Part shown: one piece after another, positions 18,678 to 28,136 of the stretch
How positions within the stretch are numbered: position 1 is the stretch's first letter
Layout of the letters: every line of letters starts with the position of its first letter
Origin: Lachnospiraceae bacterium
Lineage (GTDB): Bacteria > Bacillota > Clostridia > Lachnospirales > Lachnospiraceae
Assembly (NCBI GenBank): GCA_017431345.1
Contig: JAFRLH010000005.1
Span: forward strand, 22,663-86,662
Direction: 5' to 3'
DNA length: 64,000 nucleotides
Notes under the pieces: model-generated
What the model saw: the letters and a program-made list of their open reading frames with translations, nothing else
The model's database searches: none
Told to the model about the DNA's origin: nothing
Made by a program: the position numbers and the translations under genes

Positions 18678-19580
18678 ATGGAGATCAGACAGCTTGTCAC
18701 CTTTGTCAATATTATCGAACAGCAGAGCTTCTCAAAAGCGGCGGCAGTGCTTGGCTACACGCAGGCCGCCGTGACGATCCAGATCCAGCAGCTGGAGCAG
18801 GAGTTTCACACGAAGTTCTTCAGCCGTGTCGGCAGGCGTATCGATCTTACGCCGCAGGGGCGGGAATTTGAAAAGTATGCAAGAGAGATCCTCAGAACAT
18901 CGGATAATGCGTATAAGGCTATATCGGGGAGGGTCTTCCGCAGTTATTCCCTGCATATAGGGACGCTGAATTCCCTGCTGGCAGTCCGGATCCCGCAGCT
19001 GGTCAGGCACTTCTATATTCATTCACCGGAGACGCATCTGAAAATAACTGCAGGGCTGCCGCGGGAACTGACGGAGATGCTCAACCACAACCAGCTGGAT
19101 ATGATCTATCTGCTGGATAACCCCATCAGTAATCCGGCCTGGGTAAAGGTACTGGAAGCACCCGAAGAGATCGTCTTCGTGGCTTCGACGCATTCCTATC
19201 TGGCAAGGGCCTCTTCGGTTCCGCTGAAAGAACTGACTGCACTTCCGCTTTTCCTTACAGAGCAGCATACGAATTACCGGCAGATGCTGGACCAGATGTT
19301 CATAGAGCGGGGGCTGGAAGTCCGCCCGTTTTTTGAAACAGGCAACACGGACGTGATCATCCGGCTGATCCAGGCGAACCAGGGCGTATCCTTCCTGCCG
19401 AGGCTCGCCGTGGAAGAGAGCGTAAAAAACGGGAAGCTGGCCGTGATCAATGTGGAGGATATTTCTCTTAAAATGTACAGGCAGCTGTTCTATCACAGGA
19501 ATAAATGGGTGACGGAAGAGATGAAGGAAGTCATACGGTTCGGCAGGACGCTGACAGACAGGCCGGCAAACGTGAAATAG
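18678..19580 (+). CDS. LysR-family transcriptional regulator
   Basis: This 300-residue regulator has an N-terminal winged helix-turn-helix (residues 1-60, QSFSKAAAVLGYTQAAVTIQIQQLE) and a two-lobed effector domain (about 90-295). The ATG at 18678 has GGGAGA 6 bp upstream; 36 bp of earlier open frame lacks a ribosome site. Divergent placement next to sdaAB suggests it controls serine catabolism, possibly sensing serine or a related metabolite. Confidence 0.9.
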   Translation: MEIRQLVTFVNIIEQQSFSKAAAVLGYTQAAVTIQIQQLEQEFHTKFFSRVGRRIDLTPQGREFEKYAREILRTSDNAYKAISGRVFRSYSLHIGTLNSLLAVRIPQLVRHFYIHSPETHLKITAGLPRELTEMLNHNQLDMIYLLDNPISNPAWVKVLEAPEEIVFVASTHSYLARASSVPLKELTALPLFLTEQHTNYRQMLDQMFIERGLEVRPFFETGNTDVIIRLIQANQGVSFLPRLAVEESVKNGKLAVINVEDISLKMYRQLFYHRNKWVTEEMKEVIRFGRTLTDRPANVK

Positions 19581-19593
19581 AGCCTTCGTTTTC

Positions 19594-19622
19594 TTGAATT
19601 TTTGTATGATATCGCTTATACT
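19594..19622 (+). promoter_or_regulatory. Promoter of the NYN-domain gene
   Basis: TTGAAT (19594-19599), 17 bp, TATACT (19617-19622), 34 bp before the GTG start. Confidence 0.65.
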
Positions 19623-19656
19623 CTTCTCAATAAAATGAATCCCTGGTGAGGTAAAC

Positions 19657-20664
19657 GTGGAAGATAAAGATAAAAAATTTGCAGTGCTGATCGATGCGGA
19701 CAATATATCGCCGAAGTATATTAAATACATTCTGGAAGAAATCTCCGATTTCGGAACGGCTACCTATAAGAGAATATACGGAGACTGGACGGATCAGACA
19801 AAACGCGGCTGGAAAGACGTGATCCTGGAATGGTCCGTGAACCCGATTCAGCAGTACAGCTATACAACGGGAAAGAATTCGACAGATTCCGCTATGATCA
19901 TAGATGCCATGGATATTCTGTATTCCGGCAGCGTGCAGGGGTTCTGTCTGGTATCCTCTGACTCGGATTTTACGAAGCTTGCGCAGCGCTTAAGGGAAGC
20001 GGGCATGTTCGTCCTGGGCATGGGCGAGAGCAAGACGCCGAAACCTTTCCGGGCTGCCTGTGACAACTTCAAGATCCTGGATGTCATCTCCCAGGCAGAA
20101 TCAGACAGTCATTCGCCGGCGCCTGTAACGGGAGAGATCGATAAAGCGGATATTACGAGCATTCACGATATCAAGAAAGCCATCTTCAAGATGATGACCG
20201 AGAATACGAACCAGGGAAAAATGACCGGCATGGCGGATATGGGAAACTTCCTTGCGAAGAGATTCTCCGAGTTCGACGTCAGGAACTACGGCTTTTCCAA
20301 ACTTTCGACATTCCTGGAAAGCCTGGATGAATTTGAGGTCGTGAAGGAAGGGACCACGTATTTTGTCGTGGACAAGCGTTCCGAAGTTCCGATCAATGAG
20401 ATCGAACGCGAGATCGAACTGATCCTGGAAGAGAACGGCGGAGAGGTGTCTAATCTCAGCATTATCAATGACGAGATCAAGAAAGCTTTTCCCGGATTTC
20501 ATGTCAAACAGTATGGATTTGCGAGATTTTCCAGTTTCATCAAGAGCCTGCCGCAGTTCGAGATCCGTGACAATTCCGTACGGCTGAGTCATGATTATTA
20601 TTACTATGAGGAATACGGCAGGGACGGGACGGAGCCGCACAGGACCACAAGAAGAAAAAAATAA
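19657..20664 (+). CDS. NYN-domain protein with two OST-HTH (LOTUS) domains
   Basis: A 335-residue LabA-like protein. The NYN nuclease fold (about 5-150) carries the acidic residues expected of a PIN-like RNase (LIDADNIS, DSAMIIDAMDIL, VSSDSDFTKLAQ). Two C-terminal OST-HTH/LOTUS modules (about 170-235 and 245-315) are inferred from repeated segments such as RNYGFSKLSTFLESL and KQYGFARFSSFIKSL. LOTUS domains bind RNA. RNA cleavage or silencing is a family-level inference. It starts with GTG and has its own promoter. Confidence 0.87.
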   Translation: MEDKDKKFAVLIDADNISPKYIKYILEEISDFGTATYKRIYGDWTDQTKRGWKDVILEWSVNPIQQYSYTTGKNSTDSAMIIDAMDILYSGSVQGFCLVSSDSDFTKLAQRLREAGMFVLGMGESKTPKPFRAACDNFKILDVISQAESDSHSPAPVTGEIDKADITSIHDIKKAIFKMMTENTNQGKMTGMADMGNFLAKRFSEFDVRNYGFSKLSTFLESLDEFEVVKEGTTYFVVDKRSEVPINEIEREIELILEENGGEVSNLSIINDEIKKAFPGFHVKQYGFARFSSFIKSLPQFEIRDNSVRLSHDYYYYEEYGRDGTEPHRTTRRKK

Positions 20665-20682
20665 CGAAGGAGACCATCTGCA

Positions 20683-21213
20683 ATGGAAGTGATGAACGAG
20701 ACAATAAAGACCCTGACGGCACGCAGGAGTATGAGAAAATTCAAAAAGGAACAGATCCTTGAGAAAGAACTGGAACAGATCCTTGCAGCTGCAGTAAACG
20801 CGCCGAGCGGAAGAAATACCCAGCCCGCGAAGATCGTTGTCATTCAGGATGAAGAAACGATCGAAAGACTCAGGAAACTGCATCAGAAAGTGCTGGGAAA
20901 TGATAAGATCGATGCACTGTACGGCGCGCCTACCGTCGTTGTTGTCCTGGCGGATCCGGAAGTGAACGCCACCTGGCATGACGACGGCGTGCTCGTGCTC
21001 GGAAATATGGTGAATGCCGCCTATTCGCTCGGCATCGGATCCTGCTATATCTACCGCGCGGAACCGATCTTTGATATGCCGGAAGGCAAGGCGCTTTTAA
21101 GAGAGTGGGGGATTCCGGAGCGTTTCCGCGGGATCGGCCACTGCATACTCGGATATCCTGACGGAGAGGAGAAACCGATCACCCATAAGGAAGATTATAT
21201 CGTCCGCGTCTGA
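20683..21213 (+). CDS. Nitroreductase-family oxidoreductase
   Basis: This 176-residue flavin-dependent reductase of the nitroreductase fold has FMN-binding signatures TARRSMRKFKKE and NAPSGRNTQPAKIVV near the N-terminus and a glycine-rich C-terminal GIGHCILGYPDGE. Physiological substrate unknown. It lies 18 bp after the NYN gene and may be cotranscribed. Confidence 0.88.
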   Translation: MEVMNETIKTLTARRSMRKFKKEQILEKELEQILAAAVNAPSGRNTQPAKIVVIQDEETIERLRKLHQKVLGNDKIDALYGAPTVVVVLADPEVNATWHDDGVLVLGNMVNAAYSLGIGSCYIYRAEPIFDMPEGKALLREWGIPERFRGIGHCILGYPDGEEKPITHKEDYIVRV

Positions 21214-21226
21214 TAGGGAGGTTTTC

Positions 21227-22246
21227 ATGAAGTTATTATCAGTTGCGATTCCCTGTTATAACTCCGCCGCCTATATGGAAAAGTGCATCAAATCGCTTCT
21301 GCCCGGCGGAAAATATGTGGAGATCATTATTGTTGACGACGGATCGTTCAAGGATGATACCGCCCGTATTGCGGATGAATATGCCGCGAAATATCCGGAT
21401 ATCATAAAGGCCGTGCATCAGGAGAACGGCGGACACGGGGAAGCGGTGAATACGGGACTTGCCCATGCTACGGGAAAGTATTTCAAGGTGGTCGATTCCG
21501 ATGACCATGTCAGCAGGAAATCTTATAAGAAGGTGCTGGAGACGCTTCGGGAGATCACGGACGCCGGTGAATACATCGATATGCTCGTGTGCAATTACGT
21601 GTATGACAAGGAAGGCGCTTCCCGCAAGAAAGTCATGCGTTTTGACAATGCATTCCCGGAAGGGAAGATCTTCACCTGGGAGGATATGGGAAAACTCCAC
21701 ACGGGACAGTATATTCTGATGCATTCGGTCATCTATCGGACGAAGATGCTGAAAGAATGTGAGATGGTGCTGCCGAAGCATACGTTCTATGTAGATAATT
21801 ATTTTGTCTATCATCCGCTTCCGTATGTGAAAAAACTCTATTATCTGAATGAGAATTTCTACAGATATTACATAGGAAGAGAAGACCAGTCCGTCAATGA
21901 AAAGATCATGATCAGCCGTCTGGACCAGCAGATCAGGGTGAATAAACTGATGATCGACGACTGTGACCTGGAAGAACTGAAAGATAAAAAAGTCGCCCGC
22001 TATATGTACAGCTATCTTCTGATCATGACGATCATTTCGTCTATTATGGCGATCCGGTCCCACGATCCGGAAAAACTTCAGATGAAGGAAGATCTCTGGA
22101 ATTATCTGAAGGAGACCAGGCCTGCCATGTACAGGAAGCTCAGGATGACGCCGCTCGGCATAGCCGCGCATCTGCCGGGAGAGGCCGGCAGGACCATGTG
22201 CGAGAGAGTATACGGACTGGCACAGAAGATCTACGGATTCAACTGA
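21227..22246 (+). CDS. Family 2 glycosyltransferase
   Basis: A 339-residue GT-A fold glycosyltransferase. The N-terminal nucleotide-sugar part has VAIPCYNSAAYMEKCI, IIVDDGSFKDDT and the metal-binding VVDSDDHVS. No membrane segment is evident, so it is cytoplasmic or peripheral, probably acting on a cell-surface glycan. Acceptor and sugar are unknown. An AGGGAGG ribosome site lies before the ATG. Confidence 0.88.
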   Translation: MKLLSVAIPCYNSAAYMEKCIKSLLPGGKYVEIIIVDDGSFKDDTARIADEYAAKYPDIIKAVHQENGGHGEAVNTGLAHATGKYFKVVDSDDHVSRKSYKKVLETLREITDAGEYIDMLVCNYVYDKEGASRKKVMRFDNAFPEGKIFTWEDMGKLHTGQYILMHSVIYRTKMLKECEMVLPKHTFYVDNYFVYHPLPYVKKLYYLNENFYRYYIGREDQSVNEKIMISRLDQQIRVNKLMIDDCDLEELKDKKVARYMYSYLLIMTIISSIMAIRSHDPEKLQMKEDLWNYLKETRPAMYRKLRMTPLGIAAHLPGEAGRTMCERVYGLAQKIYGFN

Positions 22247-22260
22247 CCGGAGTGCTGCCG

Positions 22261-22824
22261 ATGAGAGTGATTGCGGGAAAAGCAGGGAGACTGCTGCTGA
22301 AAAGCGTGCCGGGGTATACCACCCGGCCGACAGTCGACAAGTATAAGGAGACACTGTTCAATATACTGGCGCCGTATATTCCCGGCGCCCGTTTTCTGGA
22401 TCTGTTTGCCGGAAGCGGCGCGATCGGCATTGAAGCGCTGAGCCGCGGGGCTGCGGAGTGCGTATTCGCGGAAAAGGATATGCGCGCCGTCAAAGTCATC
22501 AGGGAAAATCTGAGACATACAAAGCTGGATGCGGATGCCAGAGTAATGCCGGGGGATGCGGGGGTCGTGCTGGCAGGACTGGACAGAGAAGGCAGGTCTT
22601 TTGATATTATCTTCATGGATCCGCCGTATGCGGGTGGTTTTTATGAAAGCATACTGACATTTCTTTCCTCGTCCGCTCTGCTGAATGATGATACGGTCAT
22701 TGTGGCAGAGGCGGCGCTTCAGGAAGATTTCTCCTTCCTTGAAGATACCGGACTGTCCGAGTACAGGAGGAAGGAATACAAAACAAATATGCATGTTTTT
22801 ATCAGAAGGAGAGGGAATGGATAA
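22261..22824 (+). CDS. rsmD: 16S rRNA guanine-N2 methyltransferase RsmD
   Basis: This enzyme methylates G966 (E. coli numbering) of 16S rRNA in the small subunit. The 187-residue protein starts [10 protein letters not shown], with the [15 protein letters not shown] motif, SAM-binding [20 protein letters not shown] and catalytic DPPY (FMDPPYAGG). The ATG at 22261 is chosen because the family begins there; the open frame upstream overlaps the glycosyltransferase gene. It overlaps coaD by 8 bp, the classic rsmD-coaD pair. Confidence 0.95.
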   Translation: MRVIAGKAGRLLLKSVPGYTTRPTVDKYKETLFNILAPYIPGARFLDLFAGSGAIGIEALSRGAAECVFAEKDMRAVKVIRENLRHTKLDADARVMPGDAGVVLAGLDREGRSFDIIFMDPPYAGGFYESILTFLSSSALLNDDTVIVAEAALQEDFSFLEDTGLSEYRRKEYKTNMHVFIRRRGNG

Positions 22825-23353
22825 TAAGAAGGTAAGGATCGGTATTTATCCCGGAAGCTTTGATCCGATCACGCTGGGACATCTGGATATCATAGAAAGA
22901 TCCTCGAGACTTTTTGATATCCTGATCGTCGGTGTTCTCGTAAATGCCGCAAAAAAGCCGTTGTTTTTGGCGGAAGAACGTGTTAAGATGATACAGAGTG
23001 TGACTTCTCATATAGACAATGTGAGAGTCTGCTCGTTCGGCGGTCTTCTGGTCGATTTTGCAAAACAGGAGCATGCCGAATTCATCGTTCGCGGACTTCG
23101 CGCCGTGACGGATTTTGAATACGAACTGCAGATGGCTCAGATGAACAGGACCATGTGCCCGGGCATAGACACCATTTTCCTTACGACAGATCTTCGCTAT
23201 GCATATTTAAGCTCCAGTGTAGTGAAGGAGGTTGCTTCTTACGGCGGGAATATAGACAGATTTATCCCCGCAAGCCTGGTCCCTGAGGTGAAGAGCCGGT
23301 GCAATCCCATATCCGCAGACAAAAAAGGGAGCCAGGAGGATAAGAAAAAATGA
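22817..23353 (+). CDS. coaD: Phosphopantetheine adenylyltransferase CoaD
   Basis: This enzyme transfers AMP to 4'-phosphopantetheine in coenzyme A synthesis. The 178-residue protein has the nucleotidyltransferase motif [16 protein letters not shown] and the second motif around [16 protein letters not shown]. The AGGAGAGGGA ribosome site inside rsmD supports the start at 22817. The C-terminus carries a lysine-rich tail of about 15 residues beyond the usual end. Confidence 0.95.
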   Translation: MDNKKVRIGIYPGSFDPITLGHLDIIERSSRLFDILIVGVLVNAAKKPLFLAEERVKMIQSVTSHIDNVRVCSFGGLLVDFAKQEHAEFIVRGLRAVTDFEYELQMAQMNRTMCPGIDTIFLTTDLRYAYLSSSVVKEVASYGGNIDRFIPASLVPEVKSRCNPISADKKGSQEDKKK

Positions 23354-23988
23354 GCAAGATCGAACAGATCATCAGTGAAATTGAAGAATATCTTGACGGA
23401 TGCAAGCCGCAGGCTTTTTCCGGCAGCAAGAAGATCATCGTGGAAAAAGACGTGATCGACGAGATGCTGGTAGAGCTTCGGATGAGCACACCGGAGGAAA
23501 TAAAGAAATATCAGAAGATCATCGCCAGCAAAGACGCCATTATGGCAGATGCCCAGCAGAAAGCGGACGTGATGATCGCGGATGCGCAGCGTGAATCACA
23601 GGCCCTGGTGGATCAGTCAGAGGTCGTTCAGCTTGCCAACAGACAGGCACGCGATATCGTCGAAGAGGCCCAGTCACAGGCACAGGCGATCATCGACGGC
23701 GCTGTTACCGAGGCAAATGCCGTCAGAGAGGGCGCCATGAATTACACGGACAGCGCCCTGAAGAACCTGCAGACGATCATCTCCCATTCGATGGATGATT
23801 CCAAAGCCCGTTTTGATGCCTATCTGAATCAGATGCGTTCCAGTTATGATGTCATCACTGCAAACCGCAGAGAACTTGGCATAGCCGCAGGGGAAGCCGC
23901 AGAAGAGGAAGAACCGCTTCCCGATATCGCCATCAGTTCTCCTTCAGATGATGACGATTTTGCCATCGACCTTCCTCTTGGCGAATGA
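23350..23988 (+). CDS. Coiled-coil protein of unknown function (DivIVA/ATPase-subunit-H-like)
   Basis: A 212-residue acidic protein overlapping coaD by 4 bp. It has a helical N-terminus ([17 protein letters not shown]), then a long alanine/glutamine-rich coiled coil (about 60-165) with [17 protein letters not shown]-type heptads, and a disordered acidic tail rich in D, E and S. No signal peptide or membrane helix. It resembles the short coiled-coil proteins often annotated as DivIVA-like or ATPase subunit H. Function is not known; a cell-division or envelope-scaffold role is only a guess. Confidence 0.8.
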   Translation: MSKIEQIISEIEEYLDGCKPQAFSGSKKIIVEKDVIDEMLVELRMSTPEEIKKYQKIIASKDAIMADAQQKADVMIADAQRESQALVDQSEVVQLANRQARDIVEEAQSQAQAIIDGAVTEANAVREGAMNYTDSALKNLQTIISHSMDDSKARFDAYLNQMRSSYDVITANRRELGIAAGEAAEEEEPLPDIAISSPSDDDDFAIDLPLGE

Positions 23989-24012
23989 TAAAGAATAGTA
24001 AGGATTAATCTG

Positions 24013-24044
24013 AGGGAGCCCCGGCTGCGGTCGCTCCCTGTTTT
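24013..24044 (+). terminator. Terminator after the coaD operon
   Basis: AGGGAGC (24013-24019) pairs with GCTCCCT (24033-24039), followed by GTTTTA. Confidence 0.75.
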
Positions 24045-24065
24045 AGATAAGGAGGAATCAGATAT

Positions 24066-25499
24066 ATGCGTTCAGCAGACAGTGTCATGCGTTATTTTCA
24101 TGAGATCTGCAGCATCCCCCACCCCTCTTTTCAGATGGAGGAGATCAGCGATTACTGTGTAAATTTCGCGAAGGAAAGAGGCCTCGCCGTTACAAAAGAC
24201 GAGGCTTGCAATGTGGTTATCAGAGTGCCCGGGACTTCCAGCAGAAGATTTGAACCGCCGGTTATCCTGCAGGCACATCTGGACATGGTCCCGGCGGTAG
24301 CCGCAGGTGTGGACTTCGATTTTTCAAAGGACAGCCTGAAGGTTGTCGAAGAGGACGACTGGATCTTTGCCGAGGGAACCTCGCTTGGAGCAGACGACGG
24401 CATTGGCGTCGCCCTCTGCCTTGCCCTGATCAATTCGGACGATATCCCGCATCCCCCGCTCATTTGTGTATTTACTGCAAATGAAGAGGTCGGCATGCTC
24501 GGCGCGAAGGCACTTGACATGAGCAGCATCAAAGCGTCCAGAATGATCAATCTCGATCACTGTGAGGAAGGTTCGATCGTGATCGGCTGCGCCGGCGGCG
24601 CCACCGCAGAGCTTACGCTTCCGATCGAAAGAAAAGAGATCACCGGAAAGCTCATCCGGATCGAGATCACGGGCATGAAGGGCGGTCATTCCGGAGAAAA
24701 GATCCATCTTGGCGGCGCCAATGCGCTCAGAATGCCCGGAAGGATCATCCGTGAGATGGTATACAGCGGACATGCCGGTTTCGGACTGGCGGAATACGGC
24801 GGCGGGACCGCAGAGAATGCTATCCCGAAGAATTCGTTCTGCGTGCTTGCAGTGCCTGAAGAGAATGCAGCTGCGATTCAGGAAGCTGCAGAAGCGGCTG
24901 CTGATATCCTGAGAGCCAGATGGAGAAAGAAAGAGCCCGGCATGAAGATCGAGATCACTTCCTGCGACGGAAGTGCAAACGCTCTGACCTTCGAATCCAC
25001 CCGTGCTTTTGCAAGACTGATCAGGGATATGCCGAACGGCCTGATGAAGATGAGCGATGAAATGCTCGATCTTCCGGAAACTTCGCTCAATCTCGGAAAG
25101 GGCTGGCTTACGGAGGATGCCGGAAAGCTGGTCTATCTGCTCCGGAGCAGCGTGGATGCGGAGAAGGAGAGACTGAAGACCGAAGTGGAGAACATCGTGA
25201 AGGATTACGGCGGAACTGCCGAGTTCTCTTCGGATTACCCCGGATGGCCGATCCAGCTGGATTCACCGCTTCAGAATCTTGCCGGCATGGTCTGGAAATG
25301 GGAGACCGATGAGACGCTTGAGATCACAGCCACACACGGCGGCCTGGAGTGCGGCGTTTTTGCTGCCGCTTATCCGGATATGGATATCATTTCCATCGGA
25401 CCGACAATGCTTGACATTCATACCTCCGGTGAGAGGCTGTCACTGTCCTCCGTGGAACTTGTCTGGAACTTCCTGACCCAGATGATGGAGCAGCTGTAA
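24066..25499 (+). CDS. pepD: Aminoacyl-histidine dipeptidase (PepD family)
   Basis: A 477-residue M20-family dizinc dipeptidase that splits dipeptides such as Xaa-His in the cytoplasm. Metal ligands lie in LQAHLDMVP, GADDGIGVAL, ANEEVGMLGA and NLDHCEEGSIVIGCAGG. The dimerisation (lid) domain lies at about 190-395. Length and motif order match PepD. AGGAGGAAT lies before the ATG. Confidence 0.93.
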   Translation: MRSADSVMRYFHEICSIPHPSFQMEEISDYCVNFAKERGLAVTKDEACNVVIRVPGTSSRRFEPPVILQAHLDMVPAVAAGVDFDFSKDSLKVVEEDDWIFAEGTSLGADDGIGVALCLALINSDDIPHPPLICVFTANEEVGMLGAKALDMSSIKASRMINLDHCEEGSIVIGCAGGATAELTLPIERKEITGKLIRIEITGMKGGHSGEKIHLGGANALRMPGRIIREMVYSGHAGFGLAEYGGGTAENAIPKNSFCVLAVPEENAAAIQEAAEAAADILRARWRKKEPGMKIEITSCDGSANALTFESTRAFARLIRDMPNGLMKMSDEMLDLPETSLNLGKGWLTEDAGKLVYLLRSSVDAEKERLKTEVENIVKDYGGTAEFSSDYPGWPIQLDSPLQNLAGMVWKWETDETLEITATHGGLECGVFAAAYPDMDIISIGPTMLDIHTSGERLSLSSVELVWNFLTQMMEQL

Positions 25500-25506
25500 T
25501 CATTTT

Positions 25507-26841
25507 ATGGATCCGAATTTGCTGCCGCAGGCCTTTAAAGATCATATAAAGGCTTTGCTGGCCGATGAATATAAAGCCTATGAAGAAAGCCTGGATGCCG
25601 TGCCCTGCGCCGGCATCAGGCTTAATCTTATAAAATGCCGGAAGTCGGATATGGAGTCATTCGCCGATATTGCGGGAGCACCCGTAAGCTGGTGCGGGGA
25701 AGGTTTTTACGCAGCAGAAGGCGCGGCTCCGTCGGAACAGCCGGCATATTTTGCAGGACTGTATTATATACAGGAGCCTTCGGCAATGTCGCCGGCTGCT
25801 TATCTGCCGGTCAGGCCTGGCGCCAGGGTGCTGGATCTGTGTGCAGCGCCCGGCGGGAAATCCACTCAGCTGGCCGGGAAGATGAACGGCGGCGTGCTGT
25901 ATGCAAACGATATCAGTCCGTCCAGAGGCAGGGCACTGTTAAAGAATCTGGAGAGGGCAGGCGCAAAGGATATCTTCGTGACGGCGGAGACACCGGAGCG
26001 GCTCGAAAGAGCTTTTCCGGGATATTTTGATTCCGTGCTCGTCGACGCACCCTGCTCGGGAGAAGGAATGGTCCGGAAGGATCCGTCCATTCTCAAGGAC
26101 TGGATGGAGAGAGGGCCGCAGTATTATTCCGTGATCCAGAAGGAGATCCTGGAATCCGCTGCGGGAATGACAGCGGACGGCGGATCCCTGCTGTATTCCA
26201 CATGCACTTTCTCCGAAGAGGAAGATGAGGATATCATTTCGGATTTCCTGGAGAAGCACAGTGATTTTACACTGGTCCCGCTGCATCCGGCAGACGGTGC
26301 GGTAAGCGGAAAACTTCCCGGCACCCTGAAATTCTGGCCGCACAGAGTCAGGGGAGAAGGACATTTCCTGGCACTCATGAAAAAGCGCGGCGAGGCGGAA
26401 GACCGTGCATTGACGGAGGAATATCCGGTAAAGATCCAGGGGCTTGACGGAATCACGGTCAGAACACGGGGAGCCGGAAAGATCTTTCAAAAAGACAGTC
26501 TCCGTTATCTGCTTCCGGGAAATGAGAAGGTGATACCGGGCTTGCGGTATCTGCGTACAGGGCTTTTGCTCGGCGAAGACAAGGGGAAACGTTTTGTTCC
26601 CTCCCAGGCGCTGGCCATGGCTCTGCGGGCGGAAGATGCGGAATATACACTTCGTCTGCACGCGGAGGACAGCAGACTCAAGAGATATCTGAAAGGAGAG
26701 TCCGTCGACAGCGCAGGTGCGGAAACAGTGCCTGAAGGCGCAAGGATACTGATCCTGTATGAAAAATGGCCGCTCGGCTTTGCCAAAAAGAACAGAGGGC
26801 TTTTGAAAAACGAACTGAATCCGGGATGGCGGATCATGTGA
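25507..26841 (+). CDS. rsmF: rRNA cytosine-C5 methyltransferase (RsmF family)
   Basis: A 444-residue RNA m5C methyltransferase of the NOL1/NOP2/Sun group. The catalytic core (about 60-300) has SAM motif VLDLCAAPGGKSTQLAG, the DAPCSGEGM cysteine motif and the second cysteine in YSTCTFSEEEDE. The C-terminal part (300-444) is the RsmF/YebU-type extension with a PUA-like fold. It follows pepD by 7 bp. The target base is probably in 16S rRNA. Confidence 0.9.
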   Translation: MDPNLLPQAFKDHIKALLADEYKAYEESLDAVPCAGIRLNLIKCRKSDMESFADIAGAPVSWCGEGFYAAEGAAPSEQPAYFAGLYYIQEPSAMSPAAYLPVRPGARVLDLCAAPGGKSTQLAGKMNGGVLYANDISPSRGRALLKNLERAGAKDIFVTAETPERLERAFPGYFDSVLVDAPCSGEGMVRKDPSILKDWMERGPQYYSVIQKEILESAAGMTADGGSLLYSTCTFSEEEDEDIISDFLEKHSDFTLVPLHPADGAVSGKLPGTLKFWPHRVRGEGHFLALMKKRGEAEDRALTEEYPVKIQGLDGITVRTRGAGKIFQKDSLRYLLPGNEKVIPGLRYLRTGLLLGEDKGKRFVPSQALAMALRAEDAEYTLRLHAEDSRLKRYLKGESVDSAGAETVPEGARILILYEKWPLGFAKKNRGLLKNELNPGWRIM

Positions 26842-26895
26842 CCGCATTTCCGGACCGGTGCAATAAAGAATGATCAGGAGAAGGAGGATACGGAA

Positions 26896-27516
26896 ATGAA
26901 GTTTACATGGAAAGGACATTCCTGCTTTGTCGTAGAGGACAAAGGGTATAAAGTCGCATTCGATCCTTTCGGCGATGACACAGTGCCGGGATACGGAAAA
27001 GTGCGCGTGACAGCGGATGCAGTTCTCTGCAGTCATGAGCACAGGGATCATGGATTCAGAGACGGCGTAAAGATCGAAAAATCCGGCGCGGCAGATCCGT
27101 TCCTGATCACGACGGTCGAATGCCCGCACGATGACGCCGGCGGCAGCAAGCGCGGAATGAATACCATCTATATCCTGGACGACGGGGAATTCCGTTTCGC
27201 GCATTTCGGCGATATCGGCTGCCCGCTTACGGACGACCAGATCGAAGAGATCGGAAAGCTCGATCTGGCGCTGGTACCGGTCGGTGGTTACTACACCATG
27301 GAGCCGGACGGAATCTATGAACTGATGCAGAAGCTGGATCCGAAGGTCGTCGTGCCGATGCATTACCGCAACGGAGAACTCGGATATCCCGTCATCGGAA
27401 CGCTGGACGCCTATCTTGATCTGGTTAAGGGCGATATCGTTAAGTATGATACGAACGAATTTGAACTGACAAAGGATACGCCGGCACAGACCGCGATCCT
27501 GAAGTATCTGGGCTGA
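26896..27516 (+). CDS. Metal-dependent hydrolase of the beta-lactamase fold (UPF0173/UlaG-like)
   Basis: A 206-residue metallo-hydrolase with the zinc motif CSHEHRDHGF, further ligands in HFGDIGC and a C-terminal PMHYRNGE. The compact size and FTWKGHSCFVVED start are typical of the UPF0173 group. Substrate unknown. GAAGGAGG lies before the ATG. Confidence 0.88.
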   Translation: MKFTWKGHSCFVVEDKGYKVAFDPFGDDTVPGYGKVRVTADAVLCSHEHRDHGFRDGVKIEKSGAADPFLITTVECPHDDAGGSKRGMNTIYILDDGEFRFAHFGDIGCPLTDDQIEEIGKLDLALVPVGGYYTMEPDGIYELMQKLDPKVVVPMHYRNGELGYPVIGTLDAYLDLVKGDIVKYDTNEFELTKDTPAQTAILKYLG

Positions 27517-27555
27517 ATACCGGGCTGCTGAGGAATATCGTTTTCGGAGGAATCA

Positions 27556-28116
27556 ATGGAACGCGGAACATACGGATACATAAAACACAGACAGAGCTTT
27601 CTCTTTAAAATGACGCTGGCATGCGCGGCCGCTGTCGCTTTGCTTGCAACGATCGGCTTTATTATCTGGCGGACCAGGTTCAACCTGCTCATGATCCCCT
27701 CCATGCTCTGCGTTCTTCCTTTGGCCAATTACCTGGCTTCCTATGCCGCTATGGCGAAGTATCATACCCCTTCGGAGGAACTGTTTGCAGCCGTAAAAGC
27801 GTATGATGATGCGGGCATGCTGATGTCCGACATGATCGTAGTGGATGAAAAAGGCCGCCGCGCCGGGCTGGATCTGGCCGTCATCTACAAGAACGGGATC
27901 GTAGGCTATCAGGGCAATGAGAAAGAAAGCCGCGACCGCGTGGAGATCACGATCAATGACACGCTGAAGTCGCGCGGGATCCCGATGCGCATAAAGGTCT
28001 TTCGGAATTTTAATGAATTTACGGCCAGGCTTTCGGATGTGCCGGCTGTGATCGAGGAAGCCGATGCAAGGAAGATCAGTCTTGCAAAAGATGCTGTCAA
28101 AGGCGTTATCATGTAG
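27556..28116 (+). CDS. Membrane protein of unknown function
   Basis: A 186-residue protein with two hydrophobic helices in the first 70 residues (about 18-40 and 48-66), then a soluble alpha/beta portion (about 85-186) with no recognised motif. A CGGAGGAATC ribosome site supports the start. It lies between the hydrolase and a pseudouridine synthase and reads in the same direction, probably cotranscribed with the latter (21 bp apart). Confidence 0.75.
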   Translation: MERGTYGYIKHRQSFLFKMTLACAAAVALLATIGFIIWRTRFNLLMIPSMLCVLPLANYLASYAAMAKYHTPSEELFAAVKAYDDAGMLMSDMIVVDEKGRRAGLDLAVIYKNGIVGYQGNEKESRDRVEITINDTLKSRGIPMRIKVFRNFNEFTARLSDVPAVIEEADARKISLAKDAVKGVIM

Positions 28117-28136
28117 ATCTTGTTTTGGAGTTGAAT

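Noticed and set aside
25939-27363. A 474-codon minus-strand open frame
   Set aside because: Antisense to rsmF and the metallo-hydrolase; no recognisable protein features.
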